64,000 nucleotides of DNA from CAVSWN01 sp963770995 (GCA_963770995.1 CAVYRS010000001.1:4960001-5024000), one strand, 5' to 3'; shown: positions 1 through 9,975, counted from the stretch's first letter. The notes: generated by a model not told the origin, from the letters alone. Numbers and translations are program-made.

Positions 1-12
1 AACGGTGCCCTC

Positions 13-1086
13 ATGTCTTGGTTCGCACTCGCTCGAATCCTGTTCGTCGTCGCCGTCGCCTACGCCTCCGCAATCCTCCAACCGGTGCCCGTGGGACTGG
101 CGGCAAACGTGGCGTTCGGCCTGCTCCTGGCGGCGCTCGTCGTCGCCTTCGAGAGCCGGCTCCGCGAAACCGCGCTCCCCCGGATCCTGGGCGCGCTGAT
201 CGGCGGCGCCATCGGGCTGATGCTGGCGCACGCCATCGGCACCGGACTGTTCTGGGCCGACAGCGCGAATCGCCGCGTCGAGTTCCTTCACAGCTTCGTG
301 CTGATCGTGCTGCCGTACCTGGGACTGGTGCTCGGCGGCAAGAACGGCGAATGGCTCGAGCCTTCGCGGCTCGTCGGCCTGTTCCGCGCGACCGCGCCGG
401 AGCGCCACTACAAGATCCTCGACACGAGCGTGATCATCGACGGCCGCATCGCGGACATCTGCGAAACCGGATTCGTCGACGGCGCGCTGGTCATTCCGCA
501 GTTCGTGTTGAAGGAACTGCAGCTCGTCGCCGATTCCGCCGACTCGATGAAGCGCAATCGCGGCCGGCGCGGCCTCGACATCCTGCAGAAGATTCAGAAG
601 ATGGCCGGGCTCGACGTCGTCATCTCCGACATCGATTTCCCGGACGTCCGCGAGGTCGACCTCAAGCTGATCGAGCTGGCTCGCACGCTGCCGGGGAAGA
701 TCGTGACCAACGACTTCAACCTGAACAAGGTGGCGCAGCTGCGCGGCGTCGCCGTGCTCAACGTCAACGAGCTCGCGAACTCCATCAAGCCCGTGGTACT
801 GCCCGGCGAGATCATGAAGGTCTTCGTGCTGAAGGAAGGGAAGGAATACAACCAGGGCGTCGCCTACCTGGACGACGGCACCATGGTCGTCGTGGACAAC
901 GCGCGCAAGATGATCAGCAAGACGATCGACATCGTCGTCACGAGCGTGCTGCAGACCACCGCGGGGAAGATGATCTTCGGGCGGTACGTCGAAGCGGCGA
1001 CAGCGTCGGCGCAACCGGCCGCGCCGATGCAACCGGCGGCGCCGCAGCCGGTGCGCGTCTCCGCGCAGGCGGCTGCGCAGACTTAA
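13..1086 (+). CDS. Membrane-anchored PIN/TRAM-domain protein (YacL-like)
   Basis: 357 aa. The first ~110 residues are hydrophobic, with several probable membrane segments. A PIN nuclease-like domain follows, starting at the KILDTSVIIDGRI motif (~residue 135) with a second acidic motif, VTNDFNLN (~235). A C-terminal TRAM-like segment (VVLPGEIMKVFVLKEG to FGRY) and a low-complexity Ala/Pro/Gln tail complete it. This order is that of the YacL/PilT-N membrane family, thought to bind or cut RNA; the exact substrate is unknown. The frame is open back to base 1, so the true start could lie outside the window. No clear ribosome site is seen before this ATG. Confidence 0.85.
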   Translation: MSWFALARILFVVAVAYASAILQPVPVGLAANVAFGLLLAALVVAFESRLRETALPRILGALIGGAIGLMLAHAIGTGLFWADSANRRVEFLHSFVLIVLPYLGLVLGGKNGEWLEPSRLVGLFRATAPERHYKILDTSVIIDGRIADICETGFVDGALVIPQFVLKELQLVADSADSMKRNRGRRGLDILQKIQKMAGLDVVISDIDFPDVREVDLKLIELARTLPGKIVTNDFNLNKVAQLRGVAVLNVNELANSIKPVVLPGEIMKVFVLKEGKEYNQGVAYLDDGTMVVVDNARKMISKTIDIVVTSVLQTTAGKMIFGRYVEAATASAQPAAPMQPAAPQPVRVSAQAAAQT

Positions 1087-1168
1087 GGCAGGAGAGGCGG
1101 GATGGGCAGGAGGGGGCTGGATGGGTGGTTTCCCTTCCGCCCCTCCAGCCTTTCCTGCCCTTCCAGCC

Positions 1169-2068
<900 letters not shown>

Positions 2069-2232
2069 CAGGTGCTCCTTCTATAGAAGTGCGTCTTCGC
2101 CGAAGTGGTAAATTGTAGGTTATAACCCAAATCGCCGATCAGCCAATCGCCGTTCGCCGACGGTCGATCCCTCCGTTTCATTGGTGGCGCACCGTCTTCT
2201 ATCTCATTCCGGCGATTACGGTTTACACGATC

Positions 2233-2907
2233 GTGCTCGGCGCGGCCTCGATCCTGTCGAGCCTGTTCGACCGCCGAGGTTACTTCGCGCACCGCTGCGC
2301 GCGCGCCTGGTCGTGGTTGATCCTGAAGACGACGGGAGTCCGGGTCGCCGTCGAGGGCCTGGAGCGCATCACGCCAGGCACCACCTACGTGTTCGTGTCG
2401 AACCACCAGAGCATTTACGACACGCCCGTGATCTTCGCGTCGCTACCGTATCAGCTGCGGATCATCGCGAAGGAATCGCTGGCGCGCTTCCCGGTTCTTG
2501 GATGGCATCTGAAACGCGGCGGCCATCTGTTCGTCGATCGCAAGAATCCGGATCGCGCGGGCATCCTGCGCCGCTGGCGCGCGCTCGTCGTGGAAGGCCT
2601 CTCGCTGATCATCTACGCCGAAGGCACGCGAAGCCGGGACGGCCGGGCCGCGAAGTTCAAGGCGGGCAGCTTTCTGCTGGCCATCCAGGCCGGCCTGCCG
2701 ATCGTGCCGGTCGCGGTCATCGGCACCCGGCAGGTGATGCCCAAGGGGCGTCTTCGGACTGAACCGGCCGACGTTGGTCTCGTCATTCACGATCCGATTC
2801 AGCCGCCGGCCATCAGCAATCCGACGGCGCGCGACGCCAAAGCGCTCGCCGACAAAGTGCACCACGTCGTAGCGGCCACCGTCGACGCGCGTCAGCGGCA
2901 TCTATAA
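2233..2907 (+). CDS. plsC: 1-acyl-sn-glycerol-3-phosphate acyltransferase
   Basis: 224 aa PlsC-family acyltransferase. It transfers a fatty acyl group to lysophosphatidic acid at the inner membrane, giving phosphatidic acid for phospholipids. It shows the NHQSIYD form of the NHx4D catalytic motif (~residue 56), the later FVDRKNPDR block and the EGTRSRDG motif (~133), then GLPIVPVAVIG. The chosen start is GTG at 2233. The same frame stays open upstream to about 2119 and encodes a family-like hydrophobic stretch (WWRTVFYLIPAITVYTIV) without any ATG, GTG or TTG. The annotated N-terminus may therefore be short, or a start may be lost upstream. It ends 7 bp before ispDF. Confidence 0.9.
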   Translation: MLGAASILSSLFDRRGYFAHRCARAWSWLILKTTGVRVAVEGLERITPGTTYVFVSNHQSIYDTPVIFASLPYQLRIIAKESLARFPVLGWHLKRGGHLFVDRKNPDRAGILRRWRALVVEGLSLIIYAEGTRSRDGRAAKFKAGSFLLAIQAGLPIVPVAVIGTRQVMPKGRLRTEPADVGLVIHDPIQPPAISNPTARDAKALADKVHHVVAATVDARQRHL

Positions 2908-2914
2908 TCAGGGT

Positions 2915-4081
2915 TTGCAGGTCACGGCCATCATCGCCGCGGGGGGACGAGGCGAGCGCCTCGGCGGACGCGCGCTCAAGCAGCTGCTGCCGATCGCCGG
3001 CCGCGCGATGCTCGACCGCAGCGTCAGCGCATTTCTCACGCATCCGGACATCACGGAGGTCATCGTCGCGCTCCCGCAGACGGTGATTGACGATCCGCCG
3101 ACGTACCTGCGCGGCGGAAAGGCCTTGCGCCTGGTCGCCGGCGGAAGCCGGCGGCAGGACTCGGTGGCGAATGCGTTCCGCGCCGCCCTGCGCGAGACCG
3201 AGGTCATCGTCATCCACGACGCGGCGCGGCCGTTCGTCACGGCCGACCTGATCACGCGCACGATCGCAGCCGCGGCCGAATCGGGCGCCGCGGTGGCGGC
3301 GCTGCCGGCGCGCGACACGGTCAAGCGCGCGGATGACGCCCGAGTGGTGACCGAAACGCTCGCCCGCGCGACGATCTTTCTGGCGCAAACGCCTCAGGCA
3401 TTCCGGCGCGAGGTGTTGGCCGCCGCTTTCGACTTCGCGGCGCGTACTAATGCGGAGGGCACCGACGAAGCGGCGTTGGCCGAGGGGGCGGGGCATCCGG
3501 TGCGCCTCGTCGAAGGGGACGCCTCGAACATCAAGATCACGTCGCCGGAGGATCTCGTGATTGCGGATGCGATCGCGCGCTCGGGCGATCGACGACCCGT
3601 CCGGACCGGGCGCGCCGGGACGGGCTACGACCTGCATCGGCTGGCCGCAGACCGTCCGCTGATCATCGGGGGCGTGACGATCCCGTCGGATCGCGGCGCA
3701 GTCGGCCATTCAGACGCCGACGTCGCCTGCCACGCGATCACCGATGCCATTCTCGGTGCCGCGGGACTGGGCGATATCGGCCGTCATTTCCCCGATTCCG
3801 ATCCACAGTGGAAGGGCGCGTCGAGCCTCGACTTGCTCAAGCGCGCCGCCGCGATCGTCGGGGAGAGCGGATACGAAGTCGGCAACGTCGACGTCACAGT
3901 CATTCTCGAGACGCCCAAGATTCGCGACCACGTGCGCGCGATGCGCGAGGCCATCGCCGGAGCGATCGGCCTCGACGCCGCGCACGTCAGCGTCAAGGGC
4001 AAGACGAACGAAGGCGTCGACGCCGTCGGACGCGGCGAAGCGATCGCCGCGCACGCAGTCGCGTTGATACGCACGCGATAG
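2915..4081 (+). CDS. ispDF: Bifunctional IspDF (MEP cytidylyltransferase / MECDP synthase)
   Basis: 388 aa fusion covering two steps of the non-mevalonate isoprenoid pathway. Residues 1-~225 are IspD: nucleotide-binding AAGGRGERLGG near the N-terminus, the VIVIHDAARPFV block, and ITSPEDLVIAD. Residues ~230-388 are IspF: GTGYDLHRL with the metal-binding Asp/His, GHSDADVACHAITDAILGAA, and HFPDSDPQWKGASS, ending in the TNEGVDAVGRGEAI region. The start is TTG at 2915, the only one that keeps the whole IspD N-terminus. Fusion of these enzymes is known in several phyla. It is closely spaced after plsC and 36 bp before gltX. Confidence 0.95.
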   Translation: MQVTAIIAAGGRGERLGGRALKQLLPIAGRAMLDRSVSAFLTHPDITEVIVALPQTVIDDPPTYLRGGKALRLVAGGSRRQDSVANAFRAALRETEVIVIHDAARPFVTADLITRTIAAAAESGAAVAALPARDTVKRADDARVVTETLARATIFLAQTPQAFRREVLAAAFDFAARTNAEGTDEAALAEGAGHPVRLVEGDASNIKITSPEDLVIADAIARSGDRRPVRTGRAGTGYDLHRLAADRPLIIGGVTIPSDRGAVGHSDADVACHAITDAILGAAGLGDIGRHFPDSDPQWKGASSLDLLKRAAAIVGESGYEVGNVDVTVILETPKIRDHVRAMREAIAGAIGLDAAHVSVKGKTNEGVDAVGRGEAIAAHAVALIRTR

Positions 4082-4117
4082 ACTCTTTGCGGCCTTTGCG
4101 TTCTTGAGTGATCAACC

Positions 4118-5617
4118 ATGCGAGTGAGATTCGCGCCGAGCCCGACAGGGCATTTGCACGTCGGCAACGCCCGGACGGCGCTCTTCAACTGGCTGCTCGC
4201 GCGCGGATCGGGCGGCACGTTCATCCTGCGAATCGAAGATACGGATGTGGAGCGGTCGACGCAGGAATCCGAGATGGCCATCCAGCTCGATTTGCAGTGG
4301 CTCGGTCTCGACTGGGACGAGGGTCCGGATTCGAGAGGCGCCCATGGTCCGTATCGGCAGTCCGAGCGCCTGCATCTGTACCAGTCGTATGCGAAGGAGC
4401 TGCTCGGCGCGGAGGCCGCGTACTACTGCTTCTGCTCCGTCGAACAGCTCGAAGCAGAACGCCGGCAGGCCCTCGCCGAAGGCCGCGTGGCCCGCTACGC
4501 GGGGACGTGCCGCGGGCTGTCGCGCGAGGAGGCCGCGGCGCGCATCAGCGGAGGCGAGCGGCCCGCGATCCGTTTCCGCGTGCCGGAGGATCGCGAGGTG
4601 GTCTTCACCGACGTGGTCCGCGGCGACGTCAAGTTTCACACCAGCGTAATTGGCGATCCCGTGATCGTTCGCGCCGACGGCCGCCCGGCCTACAACTTCG
4701 CCGTGGTCGTCGACGATGCGCTCATGGAGATCACGCATGTGATCAGAGGCGAGGATCACATCTCGAACACGCCCCGGCAGATCCTGATCTACGAGGCGAT
4801 GGGATTCGCGCCGCCGGCGTTCGCCCACCTCGCGCTCGTCATGGGCCCGGACCACAGTCCGTTGTCGAAGCGGCACGGCGCGACGTCGGTGGCCGAGTTC
4901 CGATCGAAGGGCTACCTGCCCGAGGCGCTTGTCAACTATCTCGCGTTGATCGGCTGGTCGCCCGGCAACGACGACGAGCTGCTGCCGATCGACGAGCTGG
5001 CGCGCCGGTTTGCGCTCGAAGCCGTCGGCCACAGCGCTGGCGTGTTCGACGAGGAGAAGCTGGCGTGGGTGAACCGGCATTACCTGAAGGTCGCCGATCC
5101 GACGCGGATCGCGGATCTGTCGGTTCCCTTCTTCGAGCAGGCGGGGATCAGAGTCACACCGAACGAGGCCGGCCGCGCGTTCCTTGCGTCGACGATGTCG
5201 ATGGTCACCGCGTCCGTGGATCGGCTCGACCAGGTGCCGTCGCGCCTGTCATTCCTGTTCGACTACGACGCGGCCGCCACGCTGAGTGTGCCGGCCGTTC
5301 TCGGCGAGATGCGGGAAGCCGGCGCGCAGGCGGTCGTGGCCGCGCTGGCGGCGGAGCTGGCGTCGGCGCCGCGTCTGGACCGCGAACGCTTTCGCGCCGT
5401 TGCGAATCAGGTCAAGGCGCGTACGGGGTTGAAGGGGAGGGCGCTCTTCCATCCGATCCGCGTGGCGCTGACCGGGCGCGCCGAGGGTCCGGAGCTCGAC
5501 CTCGCGGTGCCGGCGATCGAACGCGGGGCGGAGCTGGCGCCGGGGACGACGGAGCCGAGCATCACCGGGAGCCGCGAGCGCGCGGCGGCATTCGCGCACA
5601 CGCTGGAGCGCACGTAA
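4118..5617 (+). CDS. gltX: Glutamyl-tRNA synthetase
   Basis: 499 aa class I aminoacyl-tRNA synthetase that charges tRNA-Glu. The HIGH-type motif is PSPTGHLHVGNAR at residues ~8-20 and the KMSKS equivalent is LSKRHG at ~248. Typical family blocks are RIEDTDVERST, AYNFAVVVDD, HVIRGEDHISNTPRQ and YLPEALVNYLALIGWSPG. The length is normal for a bacterial GltX. The C-terminal part carries the anticodon-binding helical domain. The start at ATG 4118 places the HIGH motif at the usual distance from the N-terminus. Same strand as ispDF and rlmB. Confidence 0.96.
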   Translation: MRVRFAPSPTGHLHVGNARTALFNWLLARGSGGTFILRIEDTDVERSTQESEMAIQLDLQWLGLDWDEGPDSRGAHGPYRQSERLHLYQSYAKELLGAEAAYYCFCSVEQLEAERRQALAEGRVARYAGTCRGLSREEAAARISGGERPAIRFRVPEDREVVFTDVVRGDVKFHTSVIGDPVIVRADGRPAYNFAVVVDDALMEITHVIRGEDHISNTPRQILIYEAMGFAPPAFAHLALVMGPDHSPLSKRHGATSVAEFRSKGYLPEALVNYLALIGWSPGNDDELLPIDELARRFALEAVGHSAGVFDEEKLAWVNRHYLKVADPTRIADLSVPFFEQAGIRVTPNEAGRAFLASTMSMVTASVDRLDQVPSRLSFLFDYDAAATLSVPAVLGEMREAGAQAVVAALAAELASAPRLDRERFRAVANQVKARTGLKGRALFHPIRVALTGRAEGPELDLAVPAIERGAELAPGTTEPSITGSRERAAAFAHTLERT

Positions 5618-5707
5618 TTTTCAGATTCAGATTGATTGTGGATTTGAGGATTCAATCGGAACATCTGAATTCAATCTGAATTCTGAATTCTAATTCTGAA
5701 TTCTGAA
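5618..5707. repeat. AT-rich TTCAGA/GAATTC repeat tract
   Basis: The gltX-rlmB gap is an AT-rich tract built from variants of the words TTCAGATT, CTGAATTC and AATTCTGAA, unlike the GC-rich surroundings. Related tracts occur at 36345-36380 and 45438-45480. It runs directly into the rlmB start codon, so it also forms that gene's upstream leader. Confidence 0.7.
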
Positions 5708-6433
5708 ATGCGCATCTACGGCATCAACCCTGTGCTCGAAGCAGTGCGCGCGCGCCGCGTGACCGCGATTCGTGTGTCGCCGCGCGCCGACGAGCGTCTG
5801 ACTGAGCTCGTCCGCCTGGCCGAGGCGCAGGGCGTTGCGATCCAGCGCGTCAACGTCGCCGAGCTCGATCGCGCGGCGGGCGGCGGCCGTCACCAGGGGG
5901 TCGTCGCGGATCTTCGTTCGCTCAATCAGTCGGTGAGCGTCGAGGATCTCGTCGTCGGTGCACCAGCGGCGCCGCTGATCGTCGTCCTCGACGGTATCGA
6001 GGATCCGCACAACGTGGGCGCGATTCTGCGGACCGTCGATGCGGCGGGCGCGGACGGCGTGGTCCGTCAGTCCCGGCACGCTGCCCGGCTCGACGGGGCG
6101 GCGGCGAAAGCGTCGGCCGGCGCCGTCGCCCACGTGAAGATCGCCGAGGTCGTCAACATCGCCCGTGCCCTGGAGACGCTGAAAGACGCTGGTGTCTGGA
6201 CAGTCGGCCTCGCGGGGGATGCCTCAAAACACTACAGCGAGGTGGATCTCACGCTCCCGACGGCCCTCGTCGTGGGGGCGGAGGACATAGGGTTGCGCCG
6301 GTTGGTGCGGGAGCGGTGTGACTGGCTGGTGTCGATCCCGATGGGCGGACACGTTCAAAGTTTGAACGTCTCGGTCGCCGCGGGGATCGCCCTCTTCGAG
6401 GCCGTCCGGCAAAGAAATCGCAGCGGGCGATAA
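5708..6433 (+). CDS. rlmB: TrmH/SpoU-family RNA 2'-O-methyltransferase (RlmB-like)
   Basis: 241 aa SPOUT-class methyltransferase. The N-terminal ~75 residues form the substrate-binding domain (MRIYGINPVLEAVRAR start, GRHQGVVAD). The catalytic SPOUT domain shows motif 1 DGIEDPHNVGAILRTVDAAG, motif 2 LVVGAEDIGLRRLVRERCD and motif 3 IPMGGHVQSLNVSVAAGIALFE, which form the trefoil-knot SAM site. The overall form and length match the enzyme that methylates G2251 of 23S rRNA, but related family members modify other positions. The family is firm; the exact target is an inference. Confidence 0.88.
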   Translation: MRIYGINPVLEAVRARRVTAIRVSPRADERLTELVRLAEAQGVAIQRVNVAELDRAAGGGRHQGVVADLRSLNQSVSVEDLVVGAPAAPLIVVLDGIEDPHNVGAILRTVDAAGADGVVRQSRHAARLDGAAAKASAGAVAHVKIAEVVNIARALETLKDAGVWTVGLAGDASKHYSEVDLTLPTALVVGAEDIGLRRLVRERCDWLVSIPMGGHVQSLNVSVAAGIALFEAVRQRNRSGR

Positions 6434-6499
6434 CACGTGTACAATGGAGAGTTGCAGGTACGAGTGTGGTTCGGCTGTTGCCAACCGACGAGTCAGGGT

Positions 6500-6529
6500 T
6501 TGCGCGGGTGGCACGAGACGTGCTAAAGT
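6500..6529 (+). promoter_or_regulatory. Likely sigma-70-type promoter for the tRNA-tuf operon
   Basis: TTGCGC at 6500-6505 and TAAAGT at 6524-6529 are separated by 18 bp. This places transcription start roughly 10 bp before the first tRNA. Reading only; the -10 element is a moderate match. Confidence 0.45.
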
Positions 6530-6545
6530 TCACCTTTTGTCTCTG

Positions 6546-6622
6546 GCTGGCGTAGCTCAGTCAGGTAGAGCAGCTGATTTGTAATCAGCGGGTCGGGGGT
6601 TCAAATCCCTTCGCCAGCTCCA
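6546..6622 (+). tRNA. tRNA-Thr (anticodon TGT)
   Basis: Acceptor arms GCTGGCG and CGCCAGC pair perfectly. The anticodon stem GCTGA/TCAGC holds loop TTTGTAA with anticodon TGT. The T-arm contains GGTTCAAAT and the CCA end is encoded. First of four tRNAs ahead of tuf. Confidence 0.95.
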
Positions 6623-6744
6623 CCGGCGTCCCCGCTGCGCGGGGTTTGCGCAGTGGGGGTGGAATCGGCTGAGTACACCGGGCGTCAGGGTAAGCACCGA
6701 ACGGAAAGCACCGAACGCACGCGTTTCCATAACACAGACCAGTT

Positions 6745-6831
6745 GGCGAGGTAGCGAAGCGGTCAAACGCAGCAGACTGTAAATCTGTCGCCCTAGCGGC
6801 TTCGAAGGTTCGAGTCCTTCCCTCGCCACCA
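6745..6831 (+). tRNA. tRNA-Tyr (anticodon GTA)
   Basis: Acceptor GGCGAGG pairs with CCTCGCC. Anticodon loop CTGTAAA gives GTA. A long variable arm (CGCCCTAGCGGCTTCG) makes it class II, as expected for bacterial tRNA-Tyr. CCA is encoded. Confidence 0.95.
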
Positions 6832-6962
6832 ACCTTCGCTCGCGGCTGGATTGCGACCGCGAGCTACGGTTGGCAAGCCAGCGATCGGGATCGAGCGGTG
6901 AGGGTAGAGCGAGCGGGCTTGCCCGCCGAAGCGCCGGGGGCGCGAAGCGGGACGGCGCGTAG

Positions 6963-7037
6963 GCGGGAGTAACTCAGTGGTAGAGTCACAGCCTTCCAAG
7001 CTGTTGGTCGCGGGTTCGATCCCCGTCTCCCGCTCCA
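6963..7037 (+). tRNA. tRNA-Gly (anticodon TCC)
   Basis: Acceptor GCGGGAG pairs with CTCCCGC. Anticodon loop CTTCCAA gives TCC. The T-arm GGGTTCGATCCC is typical and CCA is encoded. Confidence 0.95.
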
Positions 7038-7165
7038 GACTCCGCCAAACGTTCGCTTCGCTCACGGCTTCGTCCAGGCAAGCGGGCGAGCTGACGCAGA
7101 CGGGATGGAGCACTGGGGCCTGCCTCGCCGAAGCTGCGAGCGCAGCGAGCGAGTAGCGAAGGCGG

Positions 7166-7241
<76 letters not shown>

Positions 7242-7275
7242 GCGCATTGATTCGTAAACGACGAGGATCGTTGAC

Positions 7276-8475
7276 ATGGCCAAAGAAAAATTCGATCGCA
7301 GCAAACCGCACGTGAACGTCGGCACCATCGGACACATCGATCACGGCAAGACGACGCTGACGGCCGCGCTCACCAAGGTGGCGGCCGACAAGGGCTGGGC
7401 GAAGTTCGTGTCGTACGACGAGGTCGCGAAGGCGTCCGAGTCGCAGGGCCGCCGCGACGAGACGAAGATTCTCACCATCGCGACGAGCCACGTCGAGTAT
7501 TCGACGGCGAACCGGCATTACGCCCACGTGGACTGCCCGGGTCACGCCGACTACATCAAGAACATGATCACCGGCGCCGCCCAGATGGACGGCGCCATCG
7601 TCGTCGTCAGCGCCGTCGACGGTCCGATGCCGCAAACGCGCGAGCACATCCTCCTCGCTCGACAGGTGAACGTGCCGTGCCTCGTCGTGGCGCTCAACAA
7701 AGTCGACGCGATCGACGATCCCGAACTGCTCGATCTCGTCGAGCTCGAAGTGCGCGAGCTCCTCAAGATGTACGAATTCCCCGGCGACGACGTCCCGGTC
7801 GTGCGCCTGTCGGCGCTGAAGGCGCTGCAGGGTGATCCGGAAGGCGTCGCGGGCGTGATGAAGCTGATGGAAGCCCTCGACACCTACGTGCCGCTGCCGC
7901 AGCGCGAGATCGACAAGCCGTTCCTGATGCCGATCGAAGACGTGTTCTCGATTTCGGGTCGCGGCACCGTCGTGACCGGCCGAGTGGATCGCGGCCTGGT
8001 CAAGGTCGGCGAGGAAGTCGAGATCATCGGGTTCCGGCCGACCGAGAAGAAGGTCGTGACCGGCGTCGAGATGTTCCGCAAGCTGCTCGACCGCGGCGAG
8101 GCGGGCGACAACATCGGCGTGCTGCTCCGCGGCGTGGAAAAAGACGACGTCGAGCGCGGGCAGGTGCTGGCGAAGCCGGGCAGCATCAAACCGCATACGA
8201 AGTTCAAGGGCACCGTCTACATCCTGTCGAAGGAAGAAGGCGGCCGCCACACGCCGTTCTTCAACGGCTACCGTCCGCAGTTCTACATCCGGACGACCGA
8301 CGTCACCGGCACGCTGAACCTGCCGGAAGGCGTCGAGATGGTGATGCCCGGCGACAACACGACCATCACGGGTGAGTTGATGGCGCCGGTCGCGCTCGAA
8401 GCCGGCGCGCGCTTCGCCATCCGCGAAGGCGGGCGCACGGTCGGATCGGGAACCGTGACCGAGGTCGTTGAATAG
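7276..8475 (+). CDS. tuf: Elongation factor Tu
   Basis: 399 aa translational GTPase that brings aminoacyl-tRNA to the ribosome. The P-loop is GHIDHGKTT at ~residues 19-27, followed by DCPGHADYIKNMITGAAQMDGAI (switch II/G3) and NKVDAIDD (G4). Domains 2 and 3 follow, with SGRGTVVTGRVDRG, GVEMFRKLLD and FRPQFYIRTTDVTG-like blocks, ending GGRTVGSGTVTEVVE. Length is standard. The start is ATG 7276, with an AGGA-type ribosome site about 9 bases before it. It is the last member of the tRNA-Thr/Tyr/Gly/Thr cluster and precedes rpmG by 2 bp. Confidence 0.98.
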   Translation: MAKEKFDRSKPHVNVGTIGHIDHGKTTLTAALTKVAADKGWAKFVSYDEVAKASESQGRRDETKILTIATSHVEYSTANRHYAHVDCPGHADYIKNMITGAAQMDGAIVVVSAVDGPMPQTREHILLARQVNVPCLVVALNKVDAIDDPELLDLVELEVRELLKMYEFPGDDVPVVRLSALKALQGDPEGVAGVMKLMEALDTYVPLPQREIDKPFLMPIEDVFSISGRGTVVTGRVDRGLVKVGEEVEIIGFRPTEKKVVTGVEMFRKLLDRGEAGDNIGVLLRGVEKDDVERGQVLAKPGSIKPHTKFKGTVYILSKEEGGRHTPFFNGYRPQFYIRTTDVTGTLNLPEGVEMVMPGDNTTITGELMAPVALEAGARFAIREGGRTVGSGTVTEVVE

Positions 8476-8477
8476 CC

Positions 8478-8627
8478 ATGCGAGACATCGTCACGCTCGC
8501 CTGCACCGAGTGCAAGCGGCGCAACTACAGCACGACGAAGAACAAGAAGAAGACGACGGACCGGCTCGAGTTCTCGAAGTTCTGCCGCTTCTGTCGCAAA
8601 CACACGCCGCATCGGGAGAGCAAATGA
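8478..8627 (+). CDS. rpmG: 50S ribosomal protein L33
   Basis: 49 aa ribosomal protein of the large subunit. It begins MRDIVTLACTECKRRNYSTT and ends FCRKHTPHRESK. It keeps both CxxC pairs (CTEC and CRFC), so it is the zinc-binding form. It starts 2 bp after tuf stops and its stop codon abuts the tRNA-Trp gene, so the three are surely one transcript. Confidence 0.95.
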   Translation: MRDIVTLACTECKRRNYSTTKNKKKTTDRLEFSKFCRFCRKHTPHRESK

Positions 8628-8700
8628 AGGCCAGTAGCTCAATTGGCAGAGCACCGGTCTCCAAAACCGGGGGTTGGGGGTTCGATTCCCTCCTGGCCTG
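8628..8700 (+). tRNA. tRNA-Trp (anticodon CCA)
   Basis: Acceptor AGGCCAG pairs with CTGGCCT and the discriminator is G. Anticodon loop CTCCAAA gives CCA. Unlike the four upstream tRNAs, no 3' CCA is encoded (AAC follows), so this one needs CCA addition. It lies between rpmG and secE, a common bacterial arrangement. Confidence 0.95.
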
Positions 8701-8747
8701 AACCCTTCGGGAAGTTCGAAGTGAGTTAGAAGTTAGAAGTAGTGAAC

Positions 8748-8996
8748 ATGGCTGAGACGACAACGCTCGAAACGATGAAAGAGGCGACCGGCGGACGCAT
8801 CGAGCGGGCCCGCCTGTTCCTCAGCGAGGTGCGCAACGAGCTGAAGCGCGTCACCTGGCCGTCGCAGAAAGAAGTGTATGCCACGACAGTGGTCGTCATC
8901 CTGACGTCGATTTTCTTCGGCCTGTATCTGTTCGCGCTGGATCAGGTGCTGCTCGCGGGGGTCCAGTGGATCTTTCGCAGGTTCGGTGCGGCGTGA
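8748..8996 (+). CDS. secE: Preprotein translocase subunit SecE
   Basis: 82 aa single-span subunit of the SecYEG channel. It has the conserved amphipathic stretch FLSEVRNELKRVTWPSQKEVYATT followed by one membrane helix (VVVILTSIFFGLYLFALDQVLL). ATG 8748 is chosen rather than the in-frame GTG six bases earlier. It lies between tRNA-Trp and nusG, and its TGA overlaps the nusG ATG by one base. Confidence 0.95.
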   Translation: MAETTTLETMKEATGGRIERARLFLSEVRNELKRVTWPSQKEVYATTVVVILTSIFFGLYLFALDQVLLAGVQWIFRRFGAA

Positions 8997-9538
8997 TGAC
9001 CGACGACGCTCAGAAGAATTGGTACATCGTCCACACGTATTCGGGATTCGAGAAGAAGGTGGCCGAGTCGCTCACCGAACGGGTCAAGGCCTACGGACTG
9101 CAGCAGGACATCGGCGAAGTGCTGATTCCGACCGAAGACGTCGTCGAGATGCGCGGCGGGAAGAAAGTGGTCACGGCAAAGCGGTTCTTTCCCGGCTACA
9201 TCCTGGTCGAGATGAACATGTCCGACCACGCGTGGCACGTGGTGAAGAACACGCCGAAAGTGACCGGCTTCGTGGGCGCGGGCGCCAAGCCGACGCCGCT
9301 CAGCAAGGACGAAGTCGAGCAGATTCTGCAGCAGGTACGGACGGCGGCGGAGAAGCCGAAGCCGAAGTACATGTTCGAGAAGGGCGAGCAGGTGCGGATC
9401 AACGAAGGCCCGTTCACCAGCTTCAACGGCGTGGTCGACGAAGTGAATCTCGACAAGAACACGCTGAAGGTGATGGTAACGATCTTCGGCCGATCGACGC
9501 CCGTCGAACTGGACTTCCTGCAAGTGGAAAAGATATAG
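8996..9538 (+). CDS. nusG: Transcription antitermination factor NusG
   Basis: 180 aa. The NGN domain starts WYIVHTYSGFEKKVAESL and carries the FFPGYILVEMNMSDHAWHVVKNTPKVTGFVG block. The C-terminal KOW domain is KGEQVRINEGPFTSFNGVVDEVN to FGRSTPVELDFLQVEKI. NusG binds RNA polymerase, raising processivity and linking it to Rho or ribosomes. ATG 8996 overlaps the secE stop (TGATG). A longer in-frame start at 8966 would overlap secE by 31 bases and is less likely. Confidence 0.96.
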   Translation: MTDDAQKNWYIVHTYSGFEKKVAESLTERVKAYGLQQDIGEVLIPTEDVVEMRGGKKVVTAKRFFPGYILVEMNMSDHAWHVVKNTPKVTGFVGAGAKPTPLSKDEVEQILQQVRTAAEKPKPKYMFEKGEQVRINEGPFTSFNGVVDEVNLDKNTLKVMVTIFGRSTPVELDFLQVEKI

Positions 9539-9544
9539 GCGCGT

Positions 9545-9970
9545 ATGGCCAAGAAAATTCAGGCAATGGTGAAGCTCCAGATTGCCGCCGGCAAGGCGAC
9601 GCCGGCGCCGCCCGTGGGGACCGCGCTTGGTCCGCAGGGCGTGAACATCATGGACTTCTGCAAGAACTTCAACTCGAAGACGGCGAAGGACGAAGGCCTG
9701 ATCATCCCGGTCGTCGTCACGGTGTACGCGGATCGCTCGTATTCGTTCATCACCAAGACGCCTCCCGCCGCCGTGCTGCTGAAACGCGCGGCCAACATCG
9801 CCAAGGGATCGGCCGAACCGAACAAGAACAAGGTCGGCACGGTCACGGTGAAGCAGGTCGAGGAGATTGCGAAGATCAAGCTGCCGGACCTGAACGCCGA
9901 GTCGCTCGAAGCGGCGGTGAAGACGGTGGCCGGTACCGCGCGGAGCATGGGGTTGGATGTGATCGGATAG
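9545..9970 (+). CDS. rplK: 50S ribosomal protein L11
   Basis: 141 aa, standard length. The start MAKKIQAMVKLQIAAGKATPAPPVG, then LGPQGVNIMDFCKNFN and the C-terminal RNA-binding part ending AGTARSMGLDVIG, are diagnostic. L11 forms the GTPase-associated centre with 23S rRNA. It starts 7 bp after nusG and is followed by a large inverted repeat before rplA. Confidence 0.97.
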   Translation: MAKKIQAMVKLQIAAGKATPAPPVGTALGPQGVNIMDFCKNFNSKTAKDEGLIIPVVVTVYADRSYSFITKTPPAAVLLKRAANIAKGSAEPNKNKVGTVTVKQVEEIAKIKLPDLNAESLEAAVKTVAGTARSMGLDVIG

Positions 9971-9975
9971 GCGAC